Of a stretch of 64,000 nucleotides of DNA, positions 1-11,588 are shown in pieces. The notes beneath the pieces were generated by a model. The model saw nothing but the letters and a program-made list of their open reading frames with translations, did no database searches and had not been told where the DNA came from. Position 1 is the first letter of the stretch. Each line of letters opens with the position of its first letter. A program made the translations under genes and the position numbers. This stretch comes from Agrocybe praecox (taxonomy: Eukaryota; Basidiomycota; Agaricomycetes; Agaricales; Agrocybaceae). Location: NCBI GenBank assembly GCA_964017145.1, contig OZ024842.1, forward strand, positions 2,356,001 to 2,420,000. Direction: 5' to 3'.

Positions 1-1
1 C

Positions 2-714
2 GCTCTCTGGACAAATCAGTTCGACAATACTGCCAACGCGAAGGCACATTATCTGTCTACTGGACCTGAAATCTGGGCACAAACTCGAGGAAAACTGAAT
101 GCATTCATTTGCGCGACTGGGACAGGCGGCACATTGGCCGGTGTTGGAAAATATCTGAAAGAACGAAGCAACGGAAAGACTCAAATATGGCTGGCGGATC
201 CTCCGGGTAGCGTTCTGACTAGTTATATAACGAGTGGCGGTAAGCTCGTGGAACGGTCTGGCAGTTCCATCACAGAAGGTATGTAAACCAGCAGAGCTTT
301 GAAGGGGGGTTAACTCGAGCCTTCTCAAGGTATTGGCCAGGGACGCATCACCGACAATCTGGCAACTTTTGTCAACGAATTATCTGGGGCTTTCACCGTG
401 CCTGACACGAAGTCGATAGCGATGCTATATGAATTGTTGGACTCTGAAGGTTTGTATCTTGGCGCAAGTTCGGCGCTTAATGTTGTTGCGGCCGTGGAAC
501 TCGCCCAAAAACTAGGCCCAGGTTATTAGATTTCATCTCATGCCAATAGTTGAAACGCTCACTTTATTTCATGCTAGGATCAACGGTTGCCACAATCTTA
601 TGCGACGGCGCATATCGTTATCAGAGCCGTCTATTTTCCAGAAAGTGGCTTGTTAGCAAAGGACTTGAAAGCGCGATCCCAAAACACCTCCAGAAATACA
701 TCGTGCTAGATTAA
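2..714 (+). CDS. Cysteine synthase (O-acetylserine sulfhydrylase), 5' partial
   Basis: PLP-dependent enzyme that makes cysteine from O-acetylserine and sulfide. The window opens inside the gene; 201 residues remain. The visible part carries the phosphate-cradle glycine loop ([16 protein letters not shown]) and the family block [13 protein letters not shown], which is restored exactly by splicing. Exons are 2-278, 330-521 and 578-714, with introns of 51 and 56 nt, both GT..AG. The substrate-binding Asn loop and the PLP lysine must lie upstream of the window. The C-terminal tail continues past the SSALN/V region and ends at TAA 712-714. Cystathionine beta-synthase is less likely because no CBS-type extension is visible. 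It converges with the P450 gene, with 243 bp between stop codons. Confidence 0.9.
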
Positions 715-957
715 GCCAATATTCATGGCTATAAGATCCAGTTAAAGTAACTATCTTTCCAGAATTTGCTCGTAAGAACTGGAATTAATTAATGAATAAT
801 GATATTCAGGCCAAGTTTTTTTCGACCAATTTCGTAATAATTAGTGGGCATTGACTACCTTCCTTGTATCTCCCGGATACATAAGGACGAGTCAAAACAC
901 TGATATGTAGGCAATGAGTATCAGTTCAGGACGAAGATCTCTGTGGAGGCTTGGATC

Positions 958-2897
958 TTACACGTTAGCTTTGATGATCTTCTCTTCAGTTGTACCGAAC
1001 CTGAATCTTGTAATCAAGATATATATAAAAGTCTTGATTTCAATCATTGAAAAGCGGAGACCGATACAAGACTAGGGAAGATTAGCATATCAGGTACGTC
1101 AGTATATATCATCGGACTCACGCGGGGACCAGCGGAGAAGGTAAGGGTATTGGAAAAAAGTCCGGGTAGTTTTGACGCTCCTTCGGGGAGTTGGTCCCAT
1201 CTATCAGGTCTAATAATGGCACTTGGGTTAGAGCAGCAATGACCGATGAAACAATACTCGAGCCTTACAAAAACTCCCAAGCATCAGCTCCCCAAAAGTC
1301 CTTGTCGAGATTGAAACCTTCAACAGCGACATGAACAAAGCTACCACGAGATACGGTAATGGTGGATCTTTCTTGGACGTTGCCATGTCTGTCTTTGACT
1401 GGGGAGGACACGGGGACTTCGTCGTCTTGAGTGGCAACACGGATGGACGAGTGCACCGGAGGGATGAGACGGATAGATTCACGAACGACATTGTGAAGCA
1501 AAGGCAGTTCGGACACAATTGCATAAAGGGAGTGGATTTCATCTTCCGTCAAATTTGAAAGGTCGCCGGTTGTTGGTGCTATAGATAATAATTCAGTTCG
1601 AAGGCGATCTTGAACAGAAGGATTTTGCGCAAGAAGTAGCAATGTCCATGTAAGACTGAGAGAGGACGTGTCGGAGCCAGCAAACATAAAGGTATTTATG
1701 TTATGAAGGATATCAGTGTCGGAAATGCGTTGGTCGACTGGCAAATCTGTCGCCATATTGGACTTCACTGAAGAAATATTCATTGATAACGAAAGCAAAA
1801 AGAAGAGTGAAGATTACCAACAAAGTAGAGTTAACAGGTCCTTCGCAGAATAATGGATACCAGACTTGAGTCCTTCAATGATTTTCTCCTTCTTCTCTTG
1901 GATGAGCTGACCAGCTACGCGATGTATGACGGCCTGGCACTTCCTAACTGTCCGAAGTGTGTGGTCCGGCTGCAGGTGTAAAAAAAAATGAACCAAATTC
2001 CAACCCATTTTATAGAAGACGCACAAACAAAGAGCTGAGGAAAGGGGCGTATATACCAAATATGGTTCGAATTGGATTGCCTTGCGAAACTGCGACCTCG
2101 AACATTTCTTTATACGCAGAAAATAGCTCGTTGGATTCGTTGTCGATAGAATTGAAGTCATAGTCAAATCCTAGCAAAGCATAAATTTAAGGAGTGCTCT
2201 TGTGTTGAAGTAATCTACTTGCCTGCTAGTCCGATGACATCAAATGTTGCTTTGCTAATCCAATGGCCGACATCGACTATGACTGGTTTCGTGGACGAGC
2301 TTGTTGCCATTTGATCCCATGTATTTCCAAGCTGATTTCCTTTCCTGAAAACAACTGGAACAAGAGCACGGAGGTTCTGCACGGAAAACGCGGGAGTCGC
2401 TACCCTTCGTTGACGCTTGTGAACAATGCCTTCTGCGGCGAGCATACCACATCCAATCAAACTCGTAATCAGCCTACGCGACTGCCAGGGTTTCTCGTAT
2501 ATGGTGGAGTTTTTGAGGACATGAGCGACGGAGATGGGGTCCAATGTCAGAAGGCGTACGTCCCACTGAAATGATGTCAGACAATGTCGCGACTGGATGT
2601 TATGACAGCTTACAGGACCAACGCCTTGTATCCGTATCGAGCGCCCATACTTTTGAACATAGAATTCGTGTACTCGAGGGGAAACTGACGGGCTGAGCGA
2701 GATGAGATGGTATACGTAATGACGTGTTCGAGTTTCAACACCTACTCAAGAACCAACTGGAGGTGATTAACGAACAAGCCGCGAATAGGAGGGCCTGCGA
2801 GGCGCTGGAGAGGATTATAGCTGGGTCTGATAAATAAAACATAGACTGCTGTGAGCACCAGAACGGCGACGAAGAGGGCGGCCAGTGAATAGGCCAT
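958..2897 (-). CDS. Cytochrome P450 monooxygenase
   Basis: Haem-thiolate monooxygenase anchored in the ER membrane; the substrate cannot be told. The 522-residue product starts with a hydrophobic anchor (MAYSLAALFVAVLVLTAVYV) and then a proline hinge (RLAGPP). The I-helix oxygen motif is AGSDTSS, the K-helix ExxR is ESIR, the PERF-like motif is PDRW, and the haem motif is FSAGPRSCIGLRF with the cysteine ligand. Eight exons: 2746-2897, 2614-2692, 2223-2565, 2025-2170, 1822-1969, 1269-1767, 1122-1209 and 958-1071. The intron at 2171-2222 has a GC donor (GCAAGT) and is needed to join VIGLAG to FDYDFNS; a GT alternative breaks the frame. The start is the only ATG that supplies a membrane anchor. 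The gene looks intact. It lies 103 bp from the ELL stop on the same strand. Confidence 0.93.
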
Positions 2898-2931
2898 GAA
2901 GAAAGGCAGAAAGGAGGATAAATTCTAGATT

Positions 2932-2959
2932 CTATTGTCTCGACACTATTGTCTCGACA
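2932..2959. repeat. Tandem duplication of a 14-bp unit
   Basis: The unit CTATTGTCTCGACA occurs twice in direct succession, just upstream of the P450 start codon and just downstream of the ELL stop codon. It lies in the presumed P450 leader or promoter. No function can be assigned. Confidence 0.8.
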
Positions 2960-3000
2960 CAGTTATTAATATTACATATACATCTTTACATCCACTATTG

Positions 3001-5328
3001 TTACACTTCCCCAAATGTCTTTTGCATACTCTCCAGCTCCTCTTCAAGATGTTTATGGTCCCTCGTCAGCCGTGCCAGTTCCTCAGAATCCATAAGTTCA
3101 TTATCTCCATCAGATTCTGTGATTGTCCCAGAGGTCGTCAGGTCCGTCTTCTTGAGCAAAGAATCAAGTTTCGCTCGCTGTACCAATAACTTTTGAAACG
3201 TTGCAAGATATTCCAGATATGTCGAGTTGTATCTTGAACGAAGGGATGCACGATCAGTCGGCAGAGTTCGTGACGATGGATGAGAAGTTGTTTCGGAAAT
3301 TGGTAATGAACCCTCTTCCTCTTCAGAAGAGGTGTAAATGGGCGACCGCCTGCGCGCTTTCGGTGGCATGGTGCTTTTAATACTACTGGATGAAGCATTA
3401 CCTGACATTGAACGTGAACTAGGTAATGCGTTTGACGTTGCGGGTGTCGGACGGGGAGGAAGGGAATTGTTGATGCTGCCCGTTTTCATAGATGATGAGG
3501 TGGACACATTCTTGGGATCAGGCCGATCCAATGAAACAGATGCCGGATTATGTTTTCGTTGAGCAGAGGCATTAACCTCCTTTTCTTCTTGTCTCCCTGA
3601 AGTTGAGGATGTCGCATGGTCTGTTTTACGCTTCTTTGAATGACCTTGAGGAACTGTGTTGTATCTGTCATCGTTACTCTTTTCTACCACCTTCCGCTTG
3701 AGCGATTGCGACCTTGTATCATCATGATTTGTGACTTCGTTCGCTCTCCTTTTCTCGATATGAGCACGCTGCTTTTCTCTCATCGCTTCGGCATTTGTAT
3801 CAACCGAACCTGCTTTGTCTTCAGGGCGCGGTTTCCTTACTTTGTTATGAGAATACCGTTCGTCCCCTTGTCCCAAAGAAGAGCTATTCAAGGATGACGA
3901 AGGAGAGTTTGCGTTGTCCGCCTGCCGAATGGAACGCGATCCAATAACTGGGGTTGATGCACGATTTGGGAGATTATTAATTTTCTTTGGCTTAGGTACT
4001 TGAGACGATGGAGTGCGGTTGTGTGTTTTATCATGTAAAGAAGCTGAGTCTGTTGGGGGTGGTCGTCGCAAACTAGAACTTGGTCCATCCTGATGAGTAA
4101 CGTGGGTCGTGGCTTTGATGCTTTCATCCTTCATTGTAATTGCCTTTTTCTTGTCGACAGGAGGTTTCGCTATTTTTTCCTTCGCTTCGCGGGAAGACAG
4201 CCCCTTCTTTGCCTCCAACTTATTCGAACCAACTCTGTCACCAGAAACAGAATCATGATGCGAGGAGCTTTGCTGGGAATTGCCTGCAGTTGGACTCCTG
4301 TATTTAACATGAGCCCAAACAGAATCGCTTTGGGGGATACCCAGGTTTTGCAAAGCTATCCGTGCAGAACGTGCTATCGTCGTTCTTTGCGATTCCGTCA
4401 TGCCTGGCCACTCGTATGGACGCACTTCCCTCCAAGAAGTAGGTTTCAGACGGTAAGTCCTCAGGGACTTATCCGAGGACTGCGATTTAATTGTGGTAGC
4501 TTCGGCAAGCTGTTATGTATGTGTCTTGAATAAAGCATTTCATGGGGAAAGAATGATAGACTGACATTGTCCAGAATATCGCGAACATCACGACGAGAAA
4601 ACGAGTTGAATTCCGTACCAGATACATTTTGCAGCACTTGTTCTTCCGTTCTTTCTCCAAGAGCAAGGTACTGGATCAAGCGTATGCGAAGTGGCTCAAG
4701 ACCTTCTTTCTGTGACTGCGTTGAAGTGGAGGGATTTCTGATCGGCGTCGGTGTCGGCATGGAAGCACTGACCTTTGGTTTATCTGCAGGACGAAGGGGT
4801 TTTCGAAACATGCTAGGTGCTTCCTTTTTCTTCTTTGCATTGGGCTGAAGGTCAGGGGGGTTCTCGATGAAGACTGTCGTTCTTGTATTCCGCTGGTTGG
4901 CAGCATCTTGAGTACTCTCCCGGATTTTGTCACGTAGTTCATCTGCAAGCTCTCGTTCAACGGCAAACTTTCCCATTACATTAGCATGTAGCTTCAATGG
5001 AGCTGTTTTCTTGGTGGCAGAGGAAGTCCGTAAGAAGAGTTCGTGGATCGCGCTTTCCTGTGAATAACGCATCGGGAAATGAGATTCTCCAATGTATATG
5101 CCCTGGTGTAATATATATTCAGTGGTAAACTAGCCCTGTATTCGGGTAACATACAGGATGCTGGCCAAATTCAAAAAAGACTTGGGGCTGAGAAGAAAGA
5201 GATTCTAGGGCATCAAGGGTTTCTGAGGACATGCGAACGAGAATGGCTTGCTTGGGCTTCGAGTGCAAGGCATCTCCTGGACGCGAGTAACCTAGAAGAG
5301 AGAGGTTTGTGTCTGTGGGAAGGGGCAT
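3001..5328 (-). CDS. RNA polymerase II elongation factor ELL-like protein
   Basis: Predicted nuclear factor that suppresses Pol II pausing. The product has 739 residues from three exons (5155-5328, 4566-5102, 3001-4509). The N-terminal half resembles the ELL domain, ending in a block with VRPYEWPGMTE, comparable to the winged-helix part of ELL. The middle, about 350 residues, is rich in Ser, Lys and Arg and likely disordered. The last 70 residues (from YLEYLATFQKLL to the end) match the occludin/ELL homology coiled coil, with a KxHLEEEL-type segment. The introns are 52 and 56 nt and both are GT..AG. The acceptor at 4510 was chosen because it keeps the ELL frame open. It lies 88 bp downstream of KTI12 on the same strand. 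The assignment rests on the order of domains, as sequence similarity in fungi is weak. Confidence 0.75.
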
Positions 5329-5416
5329 GATGAGAGTCGGAAGAGAGATGGTTGTGGTCGCCGCCGTCAGTAACGGTCACCGTAATTGTTCACATATTTA
5401 CATTTATTTGTCTATT

Positions 5417-6525
5417 CTAAGAATACAAGTGCTCTTCTAAATATTCTCCAAATTTCTGTGCAATATTTTCTTCACTCCAGTCCACCGCACCTCTCTCTGT
5501 CGTCCCCAACATAATCGCCTTCTTATGTACCGTTACAAACTGACGTTTGCGGCGCTGTAGTTCCGAGAGCGTGATATGGCGTGGTGGCAGGCTGACCGAT
5601 ATTTGAACATCTCCGACCGACACAACGTGGACACCTCCTGAGGTTTGAGAAGACGACTCTGAGGCGATCGCGGATGCCATTGCTGCAGTCACTTTCTCGA
5701 GTACATGCAGAGCATCGACGGGAGCTTTTGCAACCTGAAAGTTTGGTTCAGACGCGGGAAGGAACACCTAATCGAAAAGACATACAGAGAGTGTGCCTGA
5801 ATTCGGAGGTTTTACGTTTCCTTTCGAAAGCGAATCCCAGATTTGATCGCCGGGAATATCTGCATCATCCCACAGGACGGTAAATAGAGGGGCATCCCAT
5901 CGCACCATGGACGATGGTTCCTCAAAGCGCATGAAGAGATTTTCTAGACTAAAAGTAGGTCAAGCATGGAATGATAATGAAGAAGGGGAAGCAAGTCTTG
6001 CGTTGTTGTTGCATAGGCTTCAGAGGAATGTCTAGATGAGTTTCGTTCTCTGCACAAATCAGAATTTGCGACGATGTAGAGCTATGATCAACAGGAATGA
6101 ACGGAGGAGCAAGAAGAAATAACAGGCGCAGACGGACTGTGCAAGTTCGCAGTTTCATTTCTCTAGCAGCGCAATACATCTGATATCGAAAGCCTTTGAT
6201 GTAGTTGATAGAATCAACGATTAGAAGAGTATCAGAGGCTAGCTGACGCTGCATAGCGGTGAAAAGAGCGCCACGGGCAGGTTTTTCTGCTTTACTGTCT
6301 GAATCAAGCATTGAGATTGAGGAAAAAAAGAGGGTGTATGAAAGAAAAGATACCATCATAAGAAGAACTAGGCAAAGAGAGAGAATGATCTGAGAGAATA
6401 ATAACAGATTTAAAGGGACCCTGATAGTCTTTTTGAGATATTTTGTTTTCGAGAAAAGCAGAGAGCTGAGTAGCTCTGAAGGATTTGCCTGCGCAGGGAA
6501 AGCCGGAGATGGTGATCAGGGCCAT
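5417..6525 (-). CDS. KTI12: KTI12, Elongator-associated P-loop ATPase
   Basis: KTI12 supports Elongator, which modifies wobble uridines of tRNA. The product is 297 residues, the usual family length. It starts MALITISGFPCAGKSFRA, a P-loop GxxxxGKS at residues 8-15, as in tRNA-kinase-like KTI12. Family blocks follow: LLIVDSINYIKGFRYQMYC, RFEEPSSMVRWDAPLF, PPNSGT, and a C-terminal VDWSEENIAQKFGEYL. Five exons: 6354-6525, 6138-6298, 6002-6081, 5786-5948, 5417-5734. The intron 5949-6001 has a GC donor (GCAAGA); no GT lies nearby. The 5735-5785 intron was chosen over an 18-nt reading because it has proper ends and a branch-like CTGAAC. Divergent from the RhoGAP gene, with 190 bp between start codons. 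Confidence 0.93.
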
Positions 6526-6715
6526 GAAGAAGGTGCACCGCCACGATCAAGAACTGTGACTGTGTGACAGTTGCTGAGGGTGTGATGTTACCAAAGTGGA
6601 CAGGGATACACTGTCTTGTACATTTCCTATCCTCGTCTCTGGTGTTGCCTAGTAGCAAGTCTCAGGCACAGACCTATATTATCGTGACGGCTGGACCTAT
6701 CATCTCTCAATAGTT

Positions 6716-9700
6716 ATGCTTGCCGCTATTCCTCAGGATATCCCCCTTCGCGAACATTCTCATCTTGATTTCCAACATTCCTCCCAACCTGACGGTCTCG
6801 CTTTGGAGGAAAAACTATGTCCAGGCTGCAAGAATTCTGTCGTTAATGAGCAGGGAGGCCTTGTCGTTGCCTTTGGGTCTGTTTCTGATTCATATCTCTT
6901 GTTATTGCCAGTGACTCAACATTTTGTTTCCTAGTCAATCTTTCTTCCATGTAGACTGCTTTAAATGCGCGAAATGTCGAAATCAAGTCACTGCTGATAC
7001 CAACCTCCTCCTTCTCTCTGATGGCTCTCCTATATGTGCGAATTGCTCATATAGCTGTAATATCTGTCATCTTCCTATACTAGACGAGGCCATCATGACC
7101 GGCGACGACTCGTATCATGCCCACTGTTTCAAATGCAAAGTGTGCAGCAACCGCATCGACGAACTTGTTTTCGCCAAAACCAGTCAGGGAATCTACTGCA
7201 TGAACTGCCACAATGAACGTATGATTAAAATCAGGAAGCACGCCCAGAAGAAAGCGGAGAGAGAGAGGGCAAACGGAGGAAGTGGCTCTTCGAGAACCAG
7301 AGACCATGATGCCAGAGACTTTCACCGTGATCAAGAGGTCTTGTTTCTTCCTTCATGTACCTTTTCTTGTCATCTGAAATAACGTTGTAGAAATCAAGCG
7401 CTAACGAACAACGACAACCAAACGAAATTAGGTCGCCACAACCTATAACTTCTTCACGCTCGGAGAGCTCTCGTGCTCCCGAAACTTTGAAAAATTCTCT
7501 AACACCGGCTCCTTCAGTTTTCAAGGATCCCTCAGGTACAATGCCACCGCCATATGCTAGTCCCTCAGTTTCGAGGACCCACAGTGAATCTGCCCCGCGG
7601 TCGAATCCCATTTCCGTCACAGTCGCTTCTTCAACCAAAAACGAAGTTACAAAAACTATACCCCCTAAACTCAAAGGAATAAGTTCTGAATCTCTTCAAT
7701 TGCATACTACATCCACTTCATATCCTCCAGAACAAGAGCGAAGAAGTAGTGATACTTCTCGACTAAATGTCATCCATGGACAAGATTCAGGTTCGCATCA
7801 CCCTGGAGGCCTTCGTCCCAGCGCCCTTCCCTCCTCGGAAAGCCTTTCTGTAACATCACGCCGTGATAAGCGCCGCTCTATTAACCCCGCCATATCTGTA
7901 TCACAACCACGGGACTTTTCATCAAACCAAACTTCCGGCATACCCTCTAGGCAGGGATCCTTGCCTGTCTATAGCGGATCACCCACTGGCCACGCTCAAC
8001 AACCCGTGTTCTCTGCCGACTCTATATCTCGGACTCCATCTAGGTCTAATTCACTTCAAAGTTCATATTCTCCTTCTCGTCATTTGGATCATGATGAAAG
8101 CCTGTCTCGCACTACAGACATCCATGCCGACTTGCATCAAGACGATACCATTACTATCAAATCACCCTTACATACTGCAAGCACCCTAGAAGGCTCGGAT
8201 GATTCCTCTGCAACAAAGGGAGAGCGAACCCCAACTCACTTGGTCGAGAGCGTCGTTGCGCAACGTTCATCCGCTACGCTGAGTCCCACGGATACATTTG
8301 GTTTTCACTCTCCCAGGCGAACTTCTCTTGCGTCTAACCGTAGTACCCATTATTCTGAGAGCAACTCCCGGTCGGTGTCTCCAATACCTGCTGACGTCCC
8401 TCGCGATATCGACAGTGGTACAGACACTGATGCTGAGAATGGAAATGAAAGTTATAGCTCTCGAGCGGAAGATCGTGAACTGGCGCCGCCGGCTTTACCT
8501 CCCAAAGATAGAAGAGACTCTCACATCGAAAATGATTCCCCAAGCACGGATAACATGGATGAATTCGATTACTTGGAGTCGTTCCATAATGATACAATAG
8601 ACGCATCCGATGATCCAACGGAATCTCTTTCTATGGAGCGCATGTCGCATACAACATTCATCGCACCAGCATTGCCTCCCATTCGATTTTCCTTGAACCC
8701 AGCCGATTTCTCTGACTTACTGAATTCAGTGGGCGGTTTACCACCTTTAAAGTCTTTGGATAACCTTACCAAACTTACCAAGCAGTCACAAGACAATACC
8801 CCATTCACCCCTCCTCCAACTGCATCTTCGTTTAACCCTCATCATCTTTCCAAGGAGCACAAAAGTGACACATCTAATTCTGAATCTGGGAATGTGGACG
8901 CCAATGGCGCGAGTTCTTCCTTGTTAACGGATGTCCCAAATAATGTTGATGCTTCAGAATCTGTGCACGTTCCTAGAACTACAGGTTCACGACGATCCTC
9001 TTCTGAGGCTGATGTCCTTATCCTCAAGCTTCGCGAAGCGTTGGCAAGTGCCAAAGAGAAACAAGCCAAGCAACTGAAAATTGATGTCGATTTGGTGGAT
9101 TCTCTTATGGAAATAATGGAATCACGCAATGCACAATTCGAAAGGATGAAGAACAAGGTTGACGGCATGAACGTAAGTGGCTTGAAAAATTAAAACATAT
9201 TTACAAACTTTAATTTCATGGATTGACAGAGAGACAGCAAACTTTTCATTGATGGGCTAACAGTGGCTCAGGAAGAGTACGATCGCGAGCTGAAGGCTCG
9301 TCGAGATGCTGAGGCTGAGGTTACCCGCTTGAGAGTCTTGCTGTCCGGCCAGGCTGTACGTCTAACAGCCTTGGCAGGAGACAATCGACGCGAAGAAATT
9401 CGACAAAAACTATCCAAAGAACTCAACGACAATTTGTATGGTCTAGAACATGACTTATCACGTTTGAAAGTGGAGCGTGATATGACTTTGGCCGAGGTGG
9501 AAGAACTTTCTGCTAAAAGGTGCGTTTCATATGACAATAATATAGTAGAAAAAAGCATTAAACCACTTTGCCCAGATCCGGAGGAAATTCACCTGAAGTG
9601 GCCCCCACCAGCCTTGGAAGATCATTAACCAAGCGGCTTGAGACTATTCGAACTCAGTATCAGCGAGAACTCGTACCCTTGACGGAGCAGAAAGAAATTC

Positions 9701-11175
9701 TCAACCGTGAAATTGCTGAACTTCGAGCAGTGCGAGATGTCTTTTTGGAAGAAACAACTGTCTTGAATGCTCGGAACGAAGAATTGGCACAACTCAGCGC
9801 AGTATATGCGCGTCGTATGGAAAATGCAAATGCGAATGCTCTTGAAACCCCTGTGAAGGAGGCTCAAGGGACCCCTCCTGTGTCATTGGACATCGTTCGC
9901 ACACAGTCGCAGAGTCAAGACGATCATGACCCTAGATCAATAAAATCTTACAAGTCAGAAAACGAACTGCATAATACAAGTACACCCAAGCCTAAATTCA
10001 AATGGCCCGGCTCAAAGGCGAAGGAGACTGCCTCTCCTTCGAATATCGAAACTTCTAAAGGAAAGGCTCACATAGAACATAATTTCCAGCAACTGAGTAT
10101 CTTGCGGTTCACTCGTTGCGACCACTGTGGTGACAAAATGTGGGGTTCCCAACTTCGCTGCACGGGTTCGTATCCTTTTTCTAAATGCGTTGACGTAAAG
10201 TTTCTCACTTGTTCAGCATAGTTTGTTCCACTTCTATTCATGTTCGATGTATCGCGAACGTGCATATTTCATGTGCACAACAAAATCAGCCACCAAGGGA
10301 CGAACTCATTCCGTTACGTAAGGAAATCTCGTAAACTTCAAACAAGGTCGTTCATATAACAATACTCTTCTATATAGCACCCTCGATGTTTGGAAGGGAT
10401 CTAACAGAGCAAGTTTGTGCAGATTCAAAGAACGAGGACCGTGACATTCCTGTTCTTGTTGAGAAATGCATAGAGGCAGTTGAAGCACGAGGTAAGTTTG
10501 GATCATAATGTTGCCCGCAAAATTCACAATCCCTGATTTCATTTAGCATTGGATTACGAAGGGATTTATCGCAAGACCGGTGGTTCCGGGCAAACCAAAG
10601 CGATTACGCAATTGTTTGAGCGAGGAGACTACGCATCCTTCGATCTCTGCGACTCGGACCGCTTCAATGATATCTGTAGCATTACATCTGTATTGAAGAC
10701 CTACTTCCGCTCCCTGCCGATTCCACTCCTGACGTTTGATCTTCATGATGACTTCACCTCTGCAATTGCCATAAAGGAGGCACCTCTTAAATCTCAAACT
10801 TTAACAGATCTTGTACACAAGTTACCGGATGAACATTACTATACTCTTCGCATGCTTATGTTACATCTCAATCGGTACGCGTTCCTCAACTCCTGTCGGC
10901 AATACTTACTTAGGCTTACCTTTTTGTTTTGTAGCGTTTTGCAACGCAGTGAGAGAAATTTAATGACTGCGCGAAACCTTGGGGTCGTTTTCGGACGTAC
11001 GTGTTTCGCTTTCATTGAACTAGTGGCCATTCCCAGTTGACGATGTCATGTTACTGTAGCAACTCTTATGCGATCCAGAGATCCAGGGGCAGAATTTACT
11101 GACATGGCTGGGAAGGCGCTTTTCATCGAATGGTTAGTCGAGAACGCACCGGAAGTTTTTAACGACACGGACTAG
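6716..11175 (+). CDS. LIM-LIM-C1-RhoGAP protein (Rga-type Rho/Cdc42 GAP)
   Basis: Predicted GTPase-activating protein for Rho or Cdc42, acting in cell polarity. The product is 1313 residues from ten exons. Two LIM zinc-binding domains lie at roughly residues 35-150 (CPGCKNSV, HVDCFKCAKC, CNICHLPI, HAHCFKCKVC). A long Ser/Pro-rich linker follows, then a coiled coil (about 510-740), then a C1 zinc finger (HNFQQLSILRFTRCDHCG ... CTVCSTSIHVRC), then the RhoGAP domain with the arginine finger in GIYRKTGG and the block NLGVVFGPTLMRS. Introns: 6877-6934, 7338-7390, 9173-9229, 9520-9575, 10166-10221, 10318-10377, 10492-10546, 10875-10934, 10997-11059. The acceptor at 10221 rather than 10216 avoids a stop and restores the C1 cysteines. 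The order LIM-LIM-C1-RhoGAP matches fungal Rga1-type proteins. No break is visible. Confidence 0.93.
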
Positions 11176-11588
11176 TGTTTTGGTTTTTTTTATAATATAT
11201 ATATATCCATGTTTCTCTTTGGCATTCTATGGATTCGTTATACTTATGGCTTTTTTTCGCATACCCTCTCTCTTTCTTCACTATGTATGTAAAAGATTTG
11301 TATTCTTTATATTTTAATTGTGATAAGTCATTGATGCGAGCTCCATCAATGGAATGTTTAGTTCTCCTGGTACATACATGGAATTTTTGCTATAGAATTT
11401 CCCTGGACTTCTTCCCTTTATGGTTCGGCTCAGGTTTCAGAGTGCAGTATAGAAAATGTCGTCGGGGCCCATTTGCTGTTGCCGCAGCTGTTGATGCGGA
11501 CACTCGAGCTCCTGACGGTACTGCGTCCATCACACCTCCACGAAGACCCAGAGAAAACATCCTATCAAAAACTTAAGACGGAATTGAA
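11176..11588. other. Convergent 3' region between RhoGAP and BTB genes
   Basis: 413 bp between the RhoGAP stop and the conservative BTB stop. It is AT-rich near 11190-11340 and probably holds the 3' UTRs and poly(A) sites of both genes. An open minus-strand stretch at about 11437-11510 could be a further BTB exon (see findings). Short plus-strand ORFs here show no family signal. Confidence 0.5.

Noticed and set aside
5735..5785. 18-nt intron in KTI12 ending GATTAG
   Set aside because: A 51-nt intron (GTATGT to TTTCAG) with a branch-like CTGAAC gives a better KTI12 alignment. An 18-nt intron would be implausibly short.
11229..11576. Plus-strand ORF downstream of RhoGAP as a gene
   Set aside because: Low-complexity, no family signal, and it lies in the likely 3' UTR region of both converging genes.
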